A stretch of DNA of 64,000 nucleotides from Ephemeroptericola cinctiostellae (GCF_003339525.1 NZ_CP031124.1:1240001-1304000); one strand, 5' to 3'. Counted from the stretch's first letter, positions 1 through 10,472 are shown. Made by a program: numbers and translations. The notes: generated from the sequence alone by a model not told the origin.

Positions 1-828
1 AGCCGCGCGCAGCAAGCCCAAAGTTTCTGGGCCTTTGTGCAATACATCGCTGACAAAAGCAGGCAAAAGCGCCATTGCGCCACCAAACAGCACGGCAAAC
101 ATGTCCAATGCCAATGCACTGAGCAGGACTTGGTTTTTGAAAACAAATTGCAAACCTTGGTTGATGCTTGAAAAAATGGCTTTGACATCGCCTGCTTGGG
201 GCGGCGTTTGTGCACTTTTGGGGGTGTAGTGCAGTGTAAATAAAGACAGCATACCGATGCTTGCGCAGACCGCAGTGACAGCGTATGCCCATGTGGGGTT
301 GCCAAAAGCCACCAAGCCACCGCCGATGGCTGGACCTAGGATTTGTGCCAACTGAAAAATGGACGTGCCCACACCCGCAGCTTTGGCATAATTTTCACGT
401 TCAACCAGTTGCACCAACAAAGTGTTGTAGACTGGGCTCAGAAAAGCGCGGGCAAATCCAGATAACGCAATGGCAGCATAAATGGGGGTTGTACCATAAC
501 GTGTTAAAAAATGCCCCATGCCGCTTGATAATGCCGTCAAAGTGATGGCCATGATCAACAACAGCACACAGGCGAAGATCCCCAAGCCACGACGCGAGTA
601 ATGATCCACCGCATAGCCTGCAAATAAAGCACTGGAAAAATAGGGAATCAGCTCTGCCAAGCCAATTAAGCCCAAAGCCAATTTGTCATGCGTTAAATCG
701 TACACCTGCCAACCGACCACAACCCCGATGATTTGATAACATAAAATAACGGATAGGCGATAACTGAGCAGTGCAATGAATGGTTTTGTGATGAATTGGG
801 TGTGATTCAGATTGGGCGAAGTGGACAT
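1..828 (-). CDS. MFS transporter, partial (EntS-like exporter)
   Basis: The reverse strand is open from an ATG at 828 to the window edge, giving the first 276 residues of a major facilitator superfamily permease. After a short polar N-terminus (MSTSPNLNHTQ) come alternating hydrophobic helices, and the loop DHYSRRG after the second helix fits the MFS A-motif position between TM2 and TM3. The overall pattern (YRLSVILCYQIIGVVVGWQV, LALGLIGLAELIPYF, FARAFLSPVYNTLL) resembles the enterobactin exporter EntS / MFS_3 group of the inner membrane. The substrate cannot be told from sequence. The gene is divergent from xseB, with 164 bp between the starts. The C-terminal part lies outside the window. 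Confidence 0.8.
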   Translation of the reverse strand, partial: MSTSPNLNHTQFITKPFIALLSYRLSVILCYQIIGVVVGWQVYDLTHDKLALGLIGLAELIPYFSSALFAGYAVDHYSRRGLGIFACVLLLIMAITLTALSSGMGHFLTRYGTTPIYAAIALSGFARAFLSPVYNTLLVQLVERENYAKAAGVGTSIFQLAQILGPAIGGGLVAFGNPTWAYAVTAVCASIGMLSLFTLHYTPKSAQTPPQAGDVKAIFSSINQGLQFVFKNQVLLSALALDMFAVLFGGAMALLPAFVSDVLHKGPETLGLLRAA

Positions 829-992
829 AAGGCAGTCAATATAAAAAGGTTGGCTTCATTATAACGACTTTGCGCAGTGCCCACTGGCGTGAGATCCGTG
901 CTCAAATCAGGACAACTCATTAAATCGAACCGCACCCCGCCGTTTTCACGTAAAATTGAGCCCATTTTAAAGAACATCTCAGGGCGGGTTTT

Positions 993-1241
993 ATGGCGCA
1001 AACAAAAGTCAAATACAAAGAACCGACGAGCTTCGAAGAGGCCATGCGTGAGCTGGACGCTTTGACTGCGAGCATGGAAAGTGGTGATTTCGCACTGGAG
1101 CAATCATTGGCGGCCTATCAACGGGGTGCTTATTTGGTGAAATATTGCCAAGCGCAGCTGCAAGCCATTGAGCAGCAAGTGAAAATTGTGGAAAATGACA
1201 TGGTAAAACCCTTTGACTTAAACACAGGGGCAGCGGTGTGA
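993..1241 (+). CDS. xseB: Exodeoxyribonuclease VII small subunit
   Basis: An 82-residue protein with the XseB signature: the FEEAMRELDALTASMESGDF stretch, then LEQSLAAYQRGAYLVKYCQAQL, and a coiled-coil tail. XseB binds several-fold to XseA to form exonuclease VII, which degrades single-stranded DNA in the cytoplasm. The length is normal for the family (about 70-85 residues). It is the first gene of an xseB-ispA-dxs string, the usual order in beta- and gammaproteobacteria. Its TGA stop overlaps the ispA ATG by one base (TGATG), so the two are probably translationally coupled. A weak purine-rich stretch (AGGGCGGG) lies upstream of the ATG. Confidence 0.93.
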   Translation: MAQTKVKYKEPTSFEEAMRELDALTASMESGDFALEQSLAAYQRGAYLVKYCQAQLQAIEQQVKIVENDMVKPFDLNTGAAV

Positions 1242-2185
1242 TGGTTGATTCAGCAGTAAAAAAAACAATGTTACACGGTGACGCGCAATCTTTTGAGCAA
1301 TGGGCACGTGTGCAACGGCCTTTGATTGAAACTTGTTTGGCGCATGCGGTGGGCACTGCGGCAACGCCAGATGTTGCAAATCAATCACCACTTTTGGCTG
1401 CGATGTCACATGGTTTGATGAATGGTGGCAAGCGCGTACGGGCTTTGGCGGCACTGGCCGCCGGGCAGTTGTTTGGTGCGGCCGATGCAACGGTGTTGCG
1501 TGTGGCGGTGGCTTTGGAATGCATCCATGCCTATTCGTTGATTCACGATGATTTACCTTGCATGGACGACGACGATTTGCGTCGAGGTCAACCCACCGTG
1601 CATGTCGTGTATGGTGAAGCAATGGCGCTGTTGGCTGGCGACGCATTGCAGACTTTGGCCTTTTCGATTTTAAGTGCTGATGATTTGAATCTGGCACCAA
1701 CGGCGCAAATCGCTTTGATCCAAACATTATCGCATGCTTCTGGTGTCGCGGGCATGGCGGGTGGACAAGCGATCGATTGCCACCATGTGGGGCAACCAAT
1801 GGCGATGATGGACATGCAACGGATGCACAACCTAAAAACGGGTGCATTGTTGCGTGCCAGTTTAATCATGGGTGCGCTGTGTGGTCATGTCGATGCCGAG
1901 CAAATGGGCGCTTTAGATGAGTACGCACAGCACATGGGGCTGTTGTTCCAAGTGGTCGATGACATCTTAGATGCCACCCAAGACAGCGCAACATTGGGCA
2001 AAACCGCAGGTAAAGATGAAATGGCGAATAAACCCACATATGTACGCGCTTTGGGATTGGATGAAGCAAAACGTTATGCCGACAGTTTGTATGAAAGTGC
2101 GATCTATGTGTTGAGTGCGTTTGAGCCCGCACGTGCACAACGGTTGGCGGATTTGGTGGCTTTTTGCGCACAACGGGTGTATTGA
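1241..2185 (+). CDS. ispA: Polyprenyl (farnesyl/geranyl) diphosphate synthase
   Basis: This 314-residue trans-isoprenyl diphosphate synthase condenses isopentenyl diphosphate with allylic diphosphates to make FPP. The first aspartate-rich motif is DDLPCMDDDDLRRG (about residues 105-118) and the second is QVVDDILD (about 230-237). GGKRVR near residue 63 supplies the diphosphate-binding Lys/Arg. The two residues after the first DD (LP) with the MD insertion fit the bacterial FPP synthase type. ATG 1241 was preferred to an in-frame GTG at 1238; both overlap the xseB stop. It is followed by dxs, so one transcript supplies both an early and a late step of the MEP/isoprenoid route. Confidence 0.93.
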   Translation: MVDSAVKKTMLHGDAQSFEQWARVQRPLIETCLAHAVGTAATPDVANQSPLLAAMSHGLMNGGKRVRALAALAAGQLFGAADATVLRVAVALECIHAYSLIHDDLPCMDDDDLRRGQPTVHVVYGEAMALLAGDALQTLAFSILSADDLNLAPTAQIALIQTLSHASGVAGMAGGQAIDCHHVGQPMAMMDMQRMHNLKTGALLRASLIMGALCGHVDAEQMGALDEYAQHMGLLFQVVDDILDATQDSATLGKTAGKDEMANKPTYVRALGLDEAKRYADSLYESAIYVLSAFEPARAQRLADLVAFCAQRVY

Positions 2186-2274
2186 GTCGATGATTGAGGC
2201 ATTGAAGAGTTGAAAATCAGATTGCATGGATTAAACTCAAGTCACCGATTGAAGCACCCGATAAAATTAAATAA

Positions 2275-4143
2275 ATGCAGTTGAATATGACGAATTTCCC
2301 TTTACTTGAATGCACCAATGACCCTGCTGATGTCCGCGCCTTATCGCGTGAACAATTGGGTCAACTCACGCAGGAGTTGCGTGGTTTTATTCTTGAATCT
2401 GTCGCCCAGACTGGCGGACATTTATCCAGTAATTTGGGCACGGTTGAGTTGACCGTTGCGCTGCATCATGTGTTCAACACGCCCGATGATAAAATCATTT
2501 GGGACGTGGGACATCAAAGTTACGGTCATAAAATCCTCACAGGGCGACGCGAGCAGATGCATTCTTTGCGTCAACTGGGCGGTTTATCTGGATTTCCAAA
2601 GCGTTCAGAATCCGTTTACGATGCCTTTGGTACTGCGCATTCATCGACCAGCATCTCCGCTGCGCTCGGCATGGCTGCGGCGGCACGACATTTGGGATTG
2701 AAGCACCGTCAGCACATTGCCATCATCGGCGATGGCGCACTCACGGGTGGCATGGCGTTTGAGGCGATGAACAATGCGGGTGTGACCGATGACATCAACC
2801 TGCTGGTGATTTTGAATGACAATGACATGTCCATTTCACCGCCTGTGGGTGCGATGAACCGTTATTTGGCCAAATTGTTGAGCGGTGATTTTGTCAACAA
2901 CACACGAGATAAATTGAAAAAATTGCTCAAAGGCGCACCACCTGTGTTGGAATTTGCCAAACGGTTTGAAGAGCACACCAAAGGCATGTTTGTACCTGCC
3001 ACCATGTTTGAAGAATTTGGTTTCAATTACATTGGCCCGATCAATGGCCATGATCTTGATTCGCTGTTGCCAACTTTGGAAAATTTAAAAAATCGCGGTG
3101 GTGTGCAATTCCTGCACATCATCACCAAAAAAGGTCAAGGCTATAAACTGGCCGAAGACGATCCGATCATGTATCACGGCCCTTCGACGTTTAACCCGCA
3201 ACAGGGCATCGTGGCCTCAACAGCACCGAAAAAAATCACGTTCACTCAGGTCTTTGGTCAGTGGGTGTGTGACATGGCGGCCGCTGATTCACGCTTGGTT
3301 GCGATCACACCTGCCATGCGCGAAGGTTCTGGTTTGGTGGAGTTCGAGGCGCAATACCCGCAACGTTATTTTGATGTGGGCATTGCCGAGCAGCATTCCG
3401 CCACATTTGCCGCAGGCTTGGCATGCGATGGTCTAAAACCTGTTTTAGCGATTTACTCGACTTTTTTACAACGGGCATACGATCAAGTCATTCATGACAT
3501 CGCTTTGCAAAATCTCGATGTCACTTTTGCAATCGATCGCGCGGGCTTGGTCGGCGCCGATGGTGCAACCCATGCGGGCGTGTATGACATTGCGTACATG
3601 CGCTGCATTCCGAACATCGTCATCGCCACACCATCGGATGAAGCTGAAACGCGGGCATTGTTGAGCAGTGCATATCAATTCAATGGCCCCGCCGCTGTGC
3701 GTTATCCGCGCGGTTCAGGCACGGGGGCTGTGCCTGCAACAGATGTACAGCCTTTGCCTGTCGGGCAAGCCAAGGTGGTGCGCCAAGGTGAACGGGTGGC
3801 GATTCTGGCTTTTGGTACTTTGCTGCACCCTGCGGCTTTGTCGGCTGAACAGCACAATGCCACTTTGGTGGACATGCGTTGGGTTAAACCCTTGGATGGG
3901 GTTTTACTTGCACAATTGGCTCAAACGCACACACATTTTGTCACCATCGAAGATTCTGCTAAACAAGGCGGCGCGGGCAGTGCGGTTGGTGAGTGGCTTG
4001 CGGCGCATGGTTACACCGCAAAAATATTGAATTTGGGTTTACCCGACCAATTCATAGATCAAGGCGATTATATGGCTCTGTATGCAGCGCATGGCTTGGA
4101 TGAAAAATCCATCGCCAGCACAATTGCCACTTTTGTGGCATAG
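2275..4143 (+). CDS. dxs: 1-deoxy-D-xylulose-5-phosphate synthase
   Basis: A 622-residue thiamine-diphosphate enzyme that joins pyruvate and glyceraldehyde 3-phosphate, the first step of the MEP pathway. Visible signatures are [14 protein letters not shown] (active-site His), the ThDP motif [18 protein letters not shown] with [12 protein letters not shown], the transketolase central domain [16 protein letters not shown] with the catalytic Glu, and [15 protein letters not shown]. Length is typical (about 620). It starts 89 bp after ispA. The ATG at 2275 has no clear Shine-Dalgarno, and a second in-frame ATG at 2287 is possible. The C-terminal transketolase domain is complete. Confidence 0.96.
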   Translation: MQLNMTNFPLLECTNDPADVRALSREQLGQLTQELRGFILESVAQTGGHLSSNLGTVELTVALHHVFNTPDDKIIWDVGHQSYGHKILTGRREQMHSLRQLGGLSGFPKRSESVYDAFGTAHSSTSISAALGMAAAARHLGLKHRQHIAIIGDGALTGGMAFEAMNNAGVTDDINLLVILNDNDMSISPPVGAMNRYLAKLLSGDFVNNTRDKLKKLLKGAPPVLEFAKRFEEHTKGMFVPATMFEEFGFNYIGPINGHDLDSLLPTLENLKNRGGVQFLHIITKKGQGYKLAEDDPIMYHGPSTFNPQQGIVASTAPKKITFTQVFGQWVCDMAAADSRLVAITPAMREGSGLVEFEAQYPQRYFDVGIAEQHSATFAAGLACDGLKPVLAIYSTFLQRAYDQVIHDIALQNLDVTFAIDRAGLVGADGATHAGVYDIAYMRCIPNIVIATPSDEAETRALLSSAYQFNGPAAVRYPRGSGTGAVPATDVQPLPVGQAKVVRQGERVAILAFGTLLHPAALSAEQHNATLVDMRWVKPLDGVLLAQLAQTHTHFVTIEDSAKQGGAGSAVGEWLAAHGYTAKILNLGLPDQFIDQGDYMALYAAHGLDEKSIASTIATFVA

Positions 4144-4296
4144 TATCACTTGTAATGGTTGATTGAATTACTCAACTATTTTTCTGTTTTTCTGTTTTTT
4201 TACCATGCTGGAACGATTCAAAACGCATCGGGCTTAAATTATTTGAACGCGATGCACCTTGAACAAAACCACGAATCTTAATTGAAAGCATACCCA

Positions 4297-5106
4297 ATGA
4301 ATTCCCCAACCGATTTAAAAGCCATTCCTGACGTTCAAAGTACGATTGACGCACGCAACATGCCAATCAGCCGTGTGGGCATCAAAGATGTTCGTTTTCC
4401 ACTGAGCATAGACCTTGGCGCAGGCGCGCAAGCCACTGTGGCGAGATACACCATGTGTGTGTATTTGCCTGCGGATCAAAAAGGCACACACATGTCGCGT
4501 TTTGTGGCTTTGCTTGAAGAAAATAAAACGGTGTTCAGCTTGTCATCATTCAAAACTTTGATTGATGACATGATGGTGCGCTTAGAGTCCGAAAAGGGTG
4601 ACATTCAAGCGCATTTCCCCTACTTTGTTGAAAAAGTTGCGCCTGTATCAGGCATCAAAAGCTTGATGGATTATGAAATCACTTTGAATGGCACGCATGT
4701 CAAAGGCCACAGTCAAGTGACTTTGAGTGTGTTGATTCCAATGACCAGTTTATGCCCATGTTCGAAGAAAATCTCAGCGTACGGTGCACACAATCAACGT
4801 TCTCACGTCACAGCACACATGACTTTTGATGATGAACACATGGCGGAGTTTGATTTGCATGCTTTGATTTCTGCGATTGAAGCGCAAGGTTCATGCGAGT
4901 TGTATGGCTTGCTCAAACGGCCTGATGAGAAATACGTGACGGAACGTGCGTATGACAACCCTAAGTTTGTTGAAGACTTGGTGCGTGATGTCGCGGGTGT
5001 CTTGAAAGCACAAACGTATGTGGCACAGTTTTCGGTTGAAGCGGAAAATTTTGAATCGATTCACAATCATTCTGCGTATGCTGTGATTGAGTCGACGGAC
5101 ATTTAG
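4297..5106 (+). CDS. folE2: GTP cyclohydrolase FolE2 (type IB)
   Basis: A 269-residue member of the GCYH-IB family, which converts GTP to 7,8-dihydroneopterin triphosphate at the head of folate synthesis and, unlike FolE, does not depend on zinc. Characteristic stretches are DIGVKDVRFP-like ([14 protein letters not shown]), [20 protein letters not shown] with the active-site Cys, RSHVTAH, and a C-terminal [18 protein letters not shown] 4297 is preferred over an upstream in-frame TTG at 4282, since homologues begin near there. A bidirectional terminator follows at 5149. Confidence 0.93.
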   Translation: MNSPTDLKAIPDVQSTIDARNMPISRVGIKDVRFPLSIDLGAGAQATVARYTMCVYLPADQKGTHMSRFVALLEENKTVFSLSSFKTLIDDMMVRLESEKGDIQAHFPYFVEKVAPVSGIKSLMDYEITLNGTHVKGHSQVTLSVLIPMTSLCPCSKKISAYGAHNQRSHVTAHMTFDDEHMAEFDLHALISAIEAQGSCELYGLLKRPDEKYVTERAYDNPKFVEDLVRDVAGVLKAQTYVAQFSVEAENFESIHNHSAYAVIESTDI

Positions 5107-5148
5107 TCTGAGCTCATGCCATTCATATCAATTGAATGGCCAAAATGA

Positions 5149-5181
5149 TAAAAAACCTCGCTGATTCGGCGAGGTTTTTTT
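5149..5181. terminator. Bidirectional Rho-independent terminator (folE2 / eptA)
   Basis: Arms CCTCGC and GCGAGG around loop TGATTCG are flanked by an A-run on the left and a T-run on the right, so the hairpin can end both folE2 (plus) and eptA (minus). Confidence 0.85.
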
Positions 5182-5317
5182 GTGTACAACCATTCTGTTA
5201 AATCATTCAATGCCTGAAACAGGCTTGTTTTCTCTAGCCTTTCTCCATTTTCAGATAGAGGTAGAGGGCGGAGAAGTGAAACATTGATTTTTTAACAAAA
5301 CAACCGCTGTGTATAAG

Positions 5318-6907
5318 TTATGGTTTCAAGAAGTCCATTTTCGGATCGTACAGTTTGGTTTCAATTTTATTTAAACCCAACAAGGTGCTGAACAAGTTGT
5401 CATGCGATAACGGTGCATCGGCTTTTTGTTTGAGTTGATCAAATGTCAATGCTTTAAAGCCATCGCCGAGCCAAATGATGGACGCTGGATGTTTTTGTGC
5501 TTCGGGGGCAATCGCATACGGCATGCCGTGCAAATACACACCATTTTCACCCAACGATTCGCCATGATCTGACATATACACCATGGCTGTTTGGAAGTTT
5601 TTCGCATTGGGTTTCAGTAATGCAATGACTTTGGACAGGAAGTAGTCGGTGGCGACGATGGTGTTGTCAAAGGCATTTGAAATTTCTTCGACGCTGCATT
5701 TTTCGAGCAAGTTGGTTTGACAGGCGGGTGTGAATTTTTCAAAAGCTTTGGTGTAACGGCTGTAATAGGCGGGGCCGTGGCTGCCCATTTGGTGTAAAAC
5801 GATGGTGATGTCGCCCGTTTTGTGCTGATCAATGTAATCTTGCAAACCCACCAATAAACCTTCATCGCGACATTCGGTGTCACATATGGTGTTGATTTTT
5901 GGGTCTTTGTAGTCTTGGTAGGTCAGACGGGTGGCAACCCCTTTTGAATCTGAGTTGTTGTCGCGCCACAGCACACTGACACCTGCACGGTTGAGCACAT
6001 CGAGTAGGTTTTCAGAGGCGTTGAATTTCTTTTCATCGTAATTGGCGCGCCCAAGTCCAGAGAACATGCAGGGCACAGAAACAGCGGTGCTGGTGCCACA
6101 TGAACTGAGGTTGTGCAAACTGACCACTTGTTCTTTGGCGAGCAGTGGGTTGGTGTCTTTGGCGTAGCCATTGAGTGAAAAATGGTCGGCACGGGCGGTT
6201 TCACCCACCACGAGGATGGTCAGGTGGCGATCGCTGTCGGTGGCTGATTTTTTTGCATCTTCACCCAGTGGCGTGACGACTTTGGGTGCGCTGTCGGTGT
6301 TGCTTTTGATGGCGAATTGAATGGCTGAGTACACGGGCGTGATCGGGTTGGCATAAAAACGCACCAACTTGTGTTCGCGGAAAAAGGAGCTGTAGTTTTT
6401 GCTGAAACCAAACGCTTGGCTGGCCATCAGGATGAGGAGCAGGGCAATGAGCTTAAATTTGTTGGAGAAAGCGGCTTTGAATGTGGTTTTGGGCAGGTGC
6501 ACGCGCGATACGATCCATGCGGGCAGCACGCCGAGCACAAGGGCATAACCCACCATTTTCCACGTGAATAAATCTTTGGCTTCATTGACATTGGTTTGCA
6601 CGACATTTTGAATCATGGTTTTATCAACGATGATGTCATAAGTGTTCATGTAATACGCACAAAAGGCCGCGATGATGAACAGCAGCATCAAAATCGGTTT
6701 GGTGGTGCGGCGATAGCAGATCAAACTCAAGACCAAAGCGGTGGCGGAGAACAACATGATGCCAATCGAGATGAAGAAGGGCAGGCTGAACGTGCTATAA
6801 GCTTGATTGAAGTGGTTGAAAAAAGACCAGTTGTAAAACAGTGTAAAACCTAAGGCCGCGGTCAGTACCGTGGCATTGGTTTTTAAAAATTGTAAAAAAC
6901 GATTCAT
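5318..6907 (-). CDS. eptA: Lipid A phosphoethanolamine transferase (EptA family)
   Basis: A 529-residue inner-membrane enzyme predicted to transfer phosphoethanolamine from phosphatidylethanolamine to lipid A. The N-terminal ~200 residues hold about five transmembrane helices. The C-terminal periplasmic sulfatase-fold domain begins near TILVVGETARADHFSLNGYA (metal-binding Glu), has the nucleophile Thr in SSCGTSTAVSVPCMFSGLG, and ends with YMSDHGESLGENGVYLHGMP (Asp/His metal ligands). Paired cysteines such as CDTEC and CSVE fit the disulphides of the EptA/MCR family. The motifs place it in the EptA/MCR family, but a change in polymyxin sensitivity cannot be claimed from sequence. It stands alone, with no two-component system beside it. 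Confidence 0.9.
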   Translation of the reverse strand: MNRFLQFLKTNATVLTAALGFTLFYNWSFFNHFNQAYSTFSLPFFISIGIMLFSATALVLSLICYRRTTKPILMLLFIIAAFCAYYMNTYDIIVDKTMIQNVVQTNVNEAKDLFTWKMVGYALVLGVLPAWIVSRVHLPKTTFKAAFSNKFKLIALLLILMASQAFGFSKNYSSFFREHKLVRFYANPITPVYSAIQFAIKSNTDSAPKVVTPLGEDAKKSATDSDRHLTILVVGETARADHFSLNGYAKDTNPLLAKEQVVSLHNLSSCGTSTAVSVPCMFSGLGRANYDEKKFNASENLLDVLNRAGVSVLWRDNNSDSKGVATRLTYQDYKDPKINTICDTECRDEGLLVGLQDYIDQHKTGDITIVLHQMGSHGPAYYSRYTKAFEKFTPACQTNLLEKCSVEEISNAFDNTIVATDYFLSKVIALLKPNAKNFQTAMVYMSDHGESLGENGVYLHGMPYAIAPEAQKHPASIIWLGDGFKALTFDQLKQKADAPLSHDNLFSTLLGLNKIETKLYDPKMDFLKP

Positions 6908-7182
6908 AGTGTTCCTAAAGGCGATGCAATTCCAGTGTGTCAGTGTGTCGACGGCACAAGCTGTTAAATGGTTGAGCCGTTATTAAATGGTTGGTTTGGT
7001 AGTTTATCAAATAAATAAGGGCATGGTGTGTAACGATGTGTTGCGGCTAAATGCATCAAGCATCACAAATATTAGAAACCTCATTTTTGTACGGGGCACC
7101 TCTTTGATCGAGGTTGAGGTTCAATAATTTAAGTCTTTGGCTCTGAATCAGACATGCATGAAGGGCTGTTTTTAATTTCAAT

Positions 7183-7821
7183 TTAATCAAACAATGCATA
7201 GCCACGTGCCGCTTTACTCATGGTTTGTGGCGTGGCCTGTAGTTGCGTTTGAGCATCCAACGCGAGTTGCCGCATGATGTTCATGTCACCCGCTTTGTAC
7301 TCTATTTCCAATTCGTGGATGGGGGTGGACATGCCATTCAATTGATGTGCACAGCGGATCAAGCCGTCGTCAAAGGCCAATTCAAAGGCATTGTCATCAT
7401 GGACGTATTGGTAAATGGTGCGCGTGAAGTCGGTGTGAAAAGCGGGGCGCAATGCTTCAATGAGGGGTTCAAGGATGAGGTGTGCATCATCAGGGAAAGC
7501 GGCGAGTTCTAGTGTTGGGATGGCCTGTGCTTCGGGGGTGGCGTGTTGCAGGGCGCTTTCCCATTCCTGTCGAACATGAATGCCGTCCTTCAATGCACCA
7601 GCAGTTTTTAGGGTTTGTATCCAGCATGAACGTTCTGTGTCAAAGCGCAGGCGCAAACCTGCTTTTAAACGTTTTAGGTCATGATCAGGGGTATCGAGGT
7701 AAACGTTGAGCAGACGTGTGTTGCGTTCATACTGGGTATGGGGCAAATGGTTCAGCCAGTGGTGCAACGCATCATGTGTGTTGGCGGGTAGGGCGAGGGC
7801 GATTTCATGTTCCATTGACAT
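7183..7821 (-). CDS. CYTH domain protein, last gene of the trp operon
   Basis: A 212-residue CYTH-domain protein (the inorganic triphosphatase / class IV adenylate cyclase superfamily). Conserved tunnel residues are visible: YLDTPDHDLKRLKAGLRLRF, WIQTLKTAG, RQEWES, FTRTIYQ, FELAFDDG and HELEIEYK. The N-terminal ExExK signature is imperfect: MEHEIALAL has Ala where the Lys is expected. It starts 10 bp after the trpC stop on the same strand, so it is probably co-transcribed with trpE-G-D-C. Family members such as YgiF hydrolyse inorganic triphosphate. Whether this one is catalytic is uncertain because of the missing Lys. Confidence 0.8.
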   Translation of the reverse strand: MSMEHEIALALPANTHDALHHWLNHLPHTQYERNTRLLNVYLDTPDHDLKRLKAGLRLRFDTERSCWIQTLKTAGALKDGIHVRQEWESALQHATPEAQAIPTLELAAFPDDAHLILEPLIEALRPAFHTDFTRTIYQYVHDDNAFELAFDDGLIRCAHQLNGMSTPIHELEIEYKAGDMNIMRQLALDAQTQLQATPQTMSKAARGYALFD

Positions 7822-7830
7822 TTGCGATGC

Positions 7831-8622
7831 TTACAGGTTGAACAGTTGACTCAACGCTTCGCCTGCATGAGGTGCGCGCATGAATGCTTCACCAACGAGG
7901 AAAGCGTGCACATCGTTTTCTTGCATCAACAAGACATCTGACGGTTTGAGGATGCCTGATTCAGTGACGATGGTTTTCTCGGCGGGAATCTGTTTCATTA
8001 GATCCAAGGTGGTTTGCAGCGTCACTTCAAATGTATGCAAGTTGCGGTTGTTGATGCCGAGAAGGGGGGTATTCAGTTGCAATGCTGCTTGAAGCTCAGT
8101 TTCATTGTGTACTTCAACCAACACGCCCATGCCCAATGCGAAGGCGTGTGCTTCAAAGGCTTGCATTTGCGCTAATGTCAACGAGGCGGCGATGAGTAAA
8201 ATCGCATCCGCACCCCATGCACGTGCTTGATCGATTTGATAGGCATCCACGATGAAATCTTTGCGCAGCACGGGCAAAGCACAAGCGGCACGCGCGGCTT
8301 TGAGGTAATCGCTGTGGCCCTGAAAGTAGGTTTCGTCGGTTAAAACCGATAAACAAGCTGCACCTGCCGCTTCGTATTGACGGGCAATGTCTGCGGGCGC
8401 GAAGTGTTCGCGCAGGATGCCTTTGCTTGGCGAGGCTTTTTTGATTTCAGCAATGACTGTGGGTTGTTTGGCTGTGACACGGCGGGTGATCGCAGCGGTG
8501 AAGTCACGCGGTGCATCTGCTTTCAAAGCCAGTTCGTGCATTTTTTCAGGCGAAATCAAGGCTTGAGCGGCGGCGATTTCGACGAATTTGGTGGCGTTGA
8601 TGGTGTTGAGGATGTCGCTCAT
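7831..8622 (-). CDS. trpC: Indole-3-glycerol phosphate synthase
   Basis: A 263-residue TIM barrel that closes the ring of carboxyphenylaminodeoxyribulose phosphate in tryptophan synthesis. Signature residues are VIAEIKKASPSKGILRE (catalytic Lys), PVLRKDFIVDAYQI (Lys), LVEVHNETEL (Glu), LLGINNRNLHTFEV, VTESGI and FLVGEAFMR. It is the monofunctional form without a PRAI (trpF) fusion, as usual in Burkholderiales. It lies 53 bp downstream of trpD and is followed closely by the CYTH gene. Confidence 0.95.
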   Translation of the reverse strand: MSDILNTINATKFVEIAAAQALISPEKMHELALKADAPRDFTAAITRRVTAKQPTVIAEIKKASPSKGILREHFAPADIARQYEAAGAACLSVLTDETYFQGHSDYLKAARAACALPVLRKDFIVDAYQIDQARAWGADAILLIAASLTLAQMQAFEAHAFALGMGVLVEVHNETELQAALQLNTPLLGINNRNLHTFEVTLQTTLDLMKQIPAEKTIVTESGILKPSDVLLMQENDVHAFLVGEAFMRAPHAGEALSQLFNL

Positions 8623-8675
8623 GAAAAGGCCTTCAATAAAGGTATAAATGCATCAAAAATACGGGGCGGCTTGTT

Positions 8676-9710
8676 TTAACTGTGAATCACAAATTGTTGA
8701 GTGAAATCAGCAAAAATTTTGACTTTGGCCAATGCTTGACCCGATGCAATCACTTCTTTCGCCAAAGCGATGCCCGCTTCAATCGAGTCAACTTGATCTG
8801 CGGTGTACAGGGCAACACCAGAGTTCAAAATCACGATGTCACGTGCGGCGCAAGCTTGATTATTAAGTGCAGCCAGCAACATGGCTTTTGATTCTTGCGG
8901 GTTGTCCACTTTAAGCTCGGACATCGGGGCGCGGGTCAGGCCAAATTGTTCGGGGGTGATGGTGTATTCGCTCAGCTCATTGTTTTTCAACTCACATACG
9001 AATGTGGGGGCAGATAAAGACACTTCATCCATGCCGTCTTCGGAGTGAACGACCAACACATGTTTTGAACCCAAAGCCTGCATGGCTTTGGCCATCAACA
9101 CCAGCAATTCTTTTGAGAAAACACCCATCAAAGTGTGTTCAGTATTGGCAGGATTGGTCAATGGGCCGAGGATGTTGAATACCGTGCGCACGCCCAGTTC
9201 TCGACGAATTGGTGCCACGTGGCGCATCGCGGGATGGTGGTTCGGGGCGAACATGAAGCCGATGCCTGTTGCTTCAATGCATTGACCGACTTGCTCGGGT
9301 GTGAGGATGAGGTTCGCACCGAGGGCTTCGAGTGCGTCGGCAGAGCCTGATTTACTCGACACGCTGCGATTGCCGTGCTTGGCGACTTTGGCACCCGCAG
9401 CGGCCAAAACGAATAAACAGGTGGTGGAAATGTTAAATGTGCTTGCGCCATCACCGCCTGTACCGACGATGTCAATGAATTGGCTGTTGTCTGCAACCTC
9501 AACGTGATTGGAGAAATCAGACATCACCCGCGCCGCGGCGACGACTTCTTCCAATGTTTCGCCTTTGGCGCGCAGTGCTGTGAGCAATGCTGCCGCCGCA
9601 GGTGCGGTCAGTTGACCCCCCATCAGCGCGGTCATGAATGCCCCCATCGTTTCAGGAGAAAGGTTCTCACGGTTAATCAATTGGTTGAGGGTTTCAGCAA
9701 CGTTGAACAT
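8676..9710 (-). CDS. trpD: Anthranilate phosphoribosyltransferase
   Basis: A 344-residue enzyme that attaches phosphoribosyl pyrophosphate to anthranilate. The PRPP loop GTGGDGASTFNIST, KHGNRSVSSKSGSADALE, the anthranilate-site region HHPAMRHVAPIRRELGVRT and FNILGPLTNPA are all present. The start was set at ATG 9710, which gives the family's usual length. An in-frame ATG at 9737 would add nine residues that do not align with homologues. It lies about 150 bp after trpG; the gap is AT-rich and holds no gene. Confidence 0.95.
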   Translation of the reverse strand: MFNVAETLNQLINRENLSPETMGAFMTALMGGQLTAPAAAALLTALRAKGETLEEVVAAARVMSDFSNHVEVADNSQFIDIVGTGGDGASTFNISTTCLFVLAAAGAKVAKHGNRSVSSKSGSADALEALGANLILTPEQVGQCIEATGIGFMFAPNHHPAMRHVAPIRRELGVRTVFNILGPLTNPANTEHTLMGVFSKELLVLMAKAMQALGSKHVLVVHSEDGMDEVSLSAPTFVCELKNNELSEYTITPEQFGLTRAPMSELKVDNPQESKAMLLAALNNQACAARDIVILNSGVALYTADQVDSIEAGIALAKEVIASGQALAKVKIFADFTQQFVIHS

Positions 9711-9863
9711 AAGGTCTTTCAAAAATAAGGTGGCCATTTATTGCCACCATTTAAATCGATTGTTTCAATGCAGCCTATCAATCAATGCGAACAATGTGAT
9801 TCATATTCAATAAACAATATATAGCAAACATTGTGACGTGTCAGGTGGGCATGACAGCCAGTG

Positions 9864-10472
9864 TTATGCGTTTGACTTTGATAGAAATGCTTGCAACAAG
9901 GCGTGGCCGTGCTCACTCAGAATTGATTCTGGGTGAAATTGTACGCCTTCGATGTTGTATTTTATGTGACGCACACCCATGATTTCACCTGTGGTTTCGC
10001 TGTCCCCTGTCCATGAGGTGATTTTTAGATCGGCGGGCAGGCTGTCACGCTCAATCACCAGTGAGTGGTAACGGGTGACATTGAATGGGTTCGGTAAGTT
10101 TTCAAATACACCAGTGTTGTTGTGGTGTAAGACGTCGACTTTGCCGTGCATGGGTGCGGTGGCGCGCACCACTTTACCGCCAAACGCTTGGCCGATGGCT
10201 TGATGGCCAAGACAGACACCGAGAATTGGTAGCTTGCCTTTAAAATAATCCAGTGCCTCTAGGCAAATGCCCGCTTCGGTGGGCGTGCAAGGCCCTGGCG
10301 ATAGACACAAATGTGTTGGCGCGGCAGATTCAATGTCCGCGAGGGTGATTTCATCATTGCGCTTGACAGTGACTTTCGCACCCAATTCACCAAAATATTG
10401 TACGAGGTTGTAGGTGAATGAGTCGTAGTTGTCGATCATGAAAACATGGGTGTTGTGGTGTGGTGTGTTCAT
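9864..10472 (-). CDS. trpG: Anthranilate synthase component II (glutamine amidotransferase)
   Basis: A 202-residue class I glutamine amidotransferase that feeds ammonia to TrpE. It has MIDNYDSFTYNLVQYFGELG near the N-terminus, the oxyanion loop SPGPCTPTEAG, the nucleophile Cys in GVCLGHQAIGQAFGG, and the catalytic His-Glu in VQFHPESILSEHG. The ATG at 10472 lies one base after the trpE stop (10474), implying translational coupling. The longer open frame upstream only overlaps trpE. The same subunit may also serve p-aminobenzoate synthase, as in some bacteria, but no pab gene is seen here. Confidence 0.95.
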   Translation of the reverse strand: MNTPHHNTHVFMIDNYDSFTYNLVQYFGELGAKVTVKRNDEITLADIESAAPTHLCLSPGPCTPTEAGICLEALDYFKGKLPILGVCLGHQAIGQAFGGKVVRATAPMHGKVDVLHHNNTGVFENLPNPFNVTRYHSLVIERDSLPADLKITSWTGDSETTGEIMGVRHIKYNIEGVQFHPESILSEHGHALLQAFLSKSNA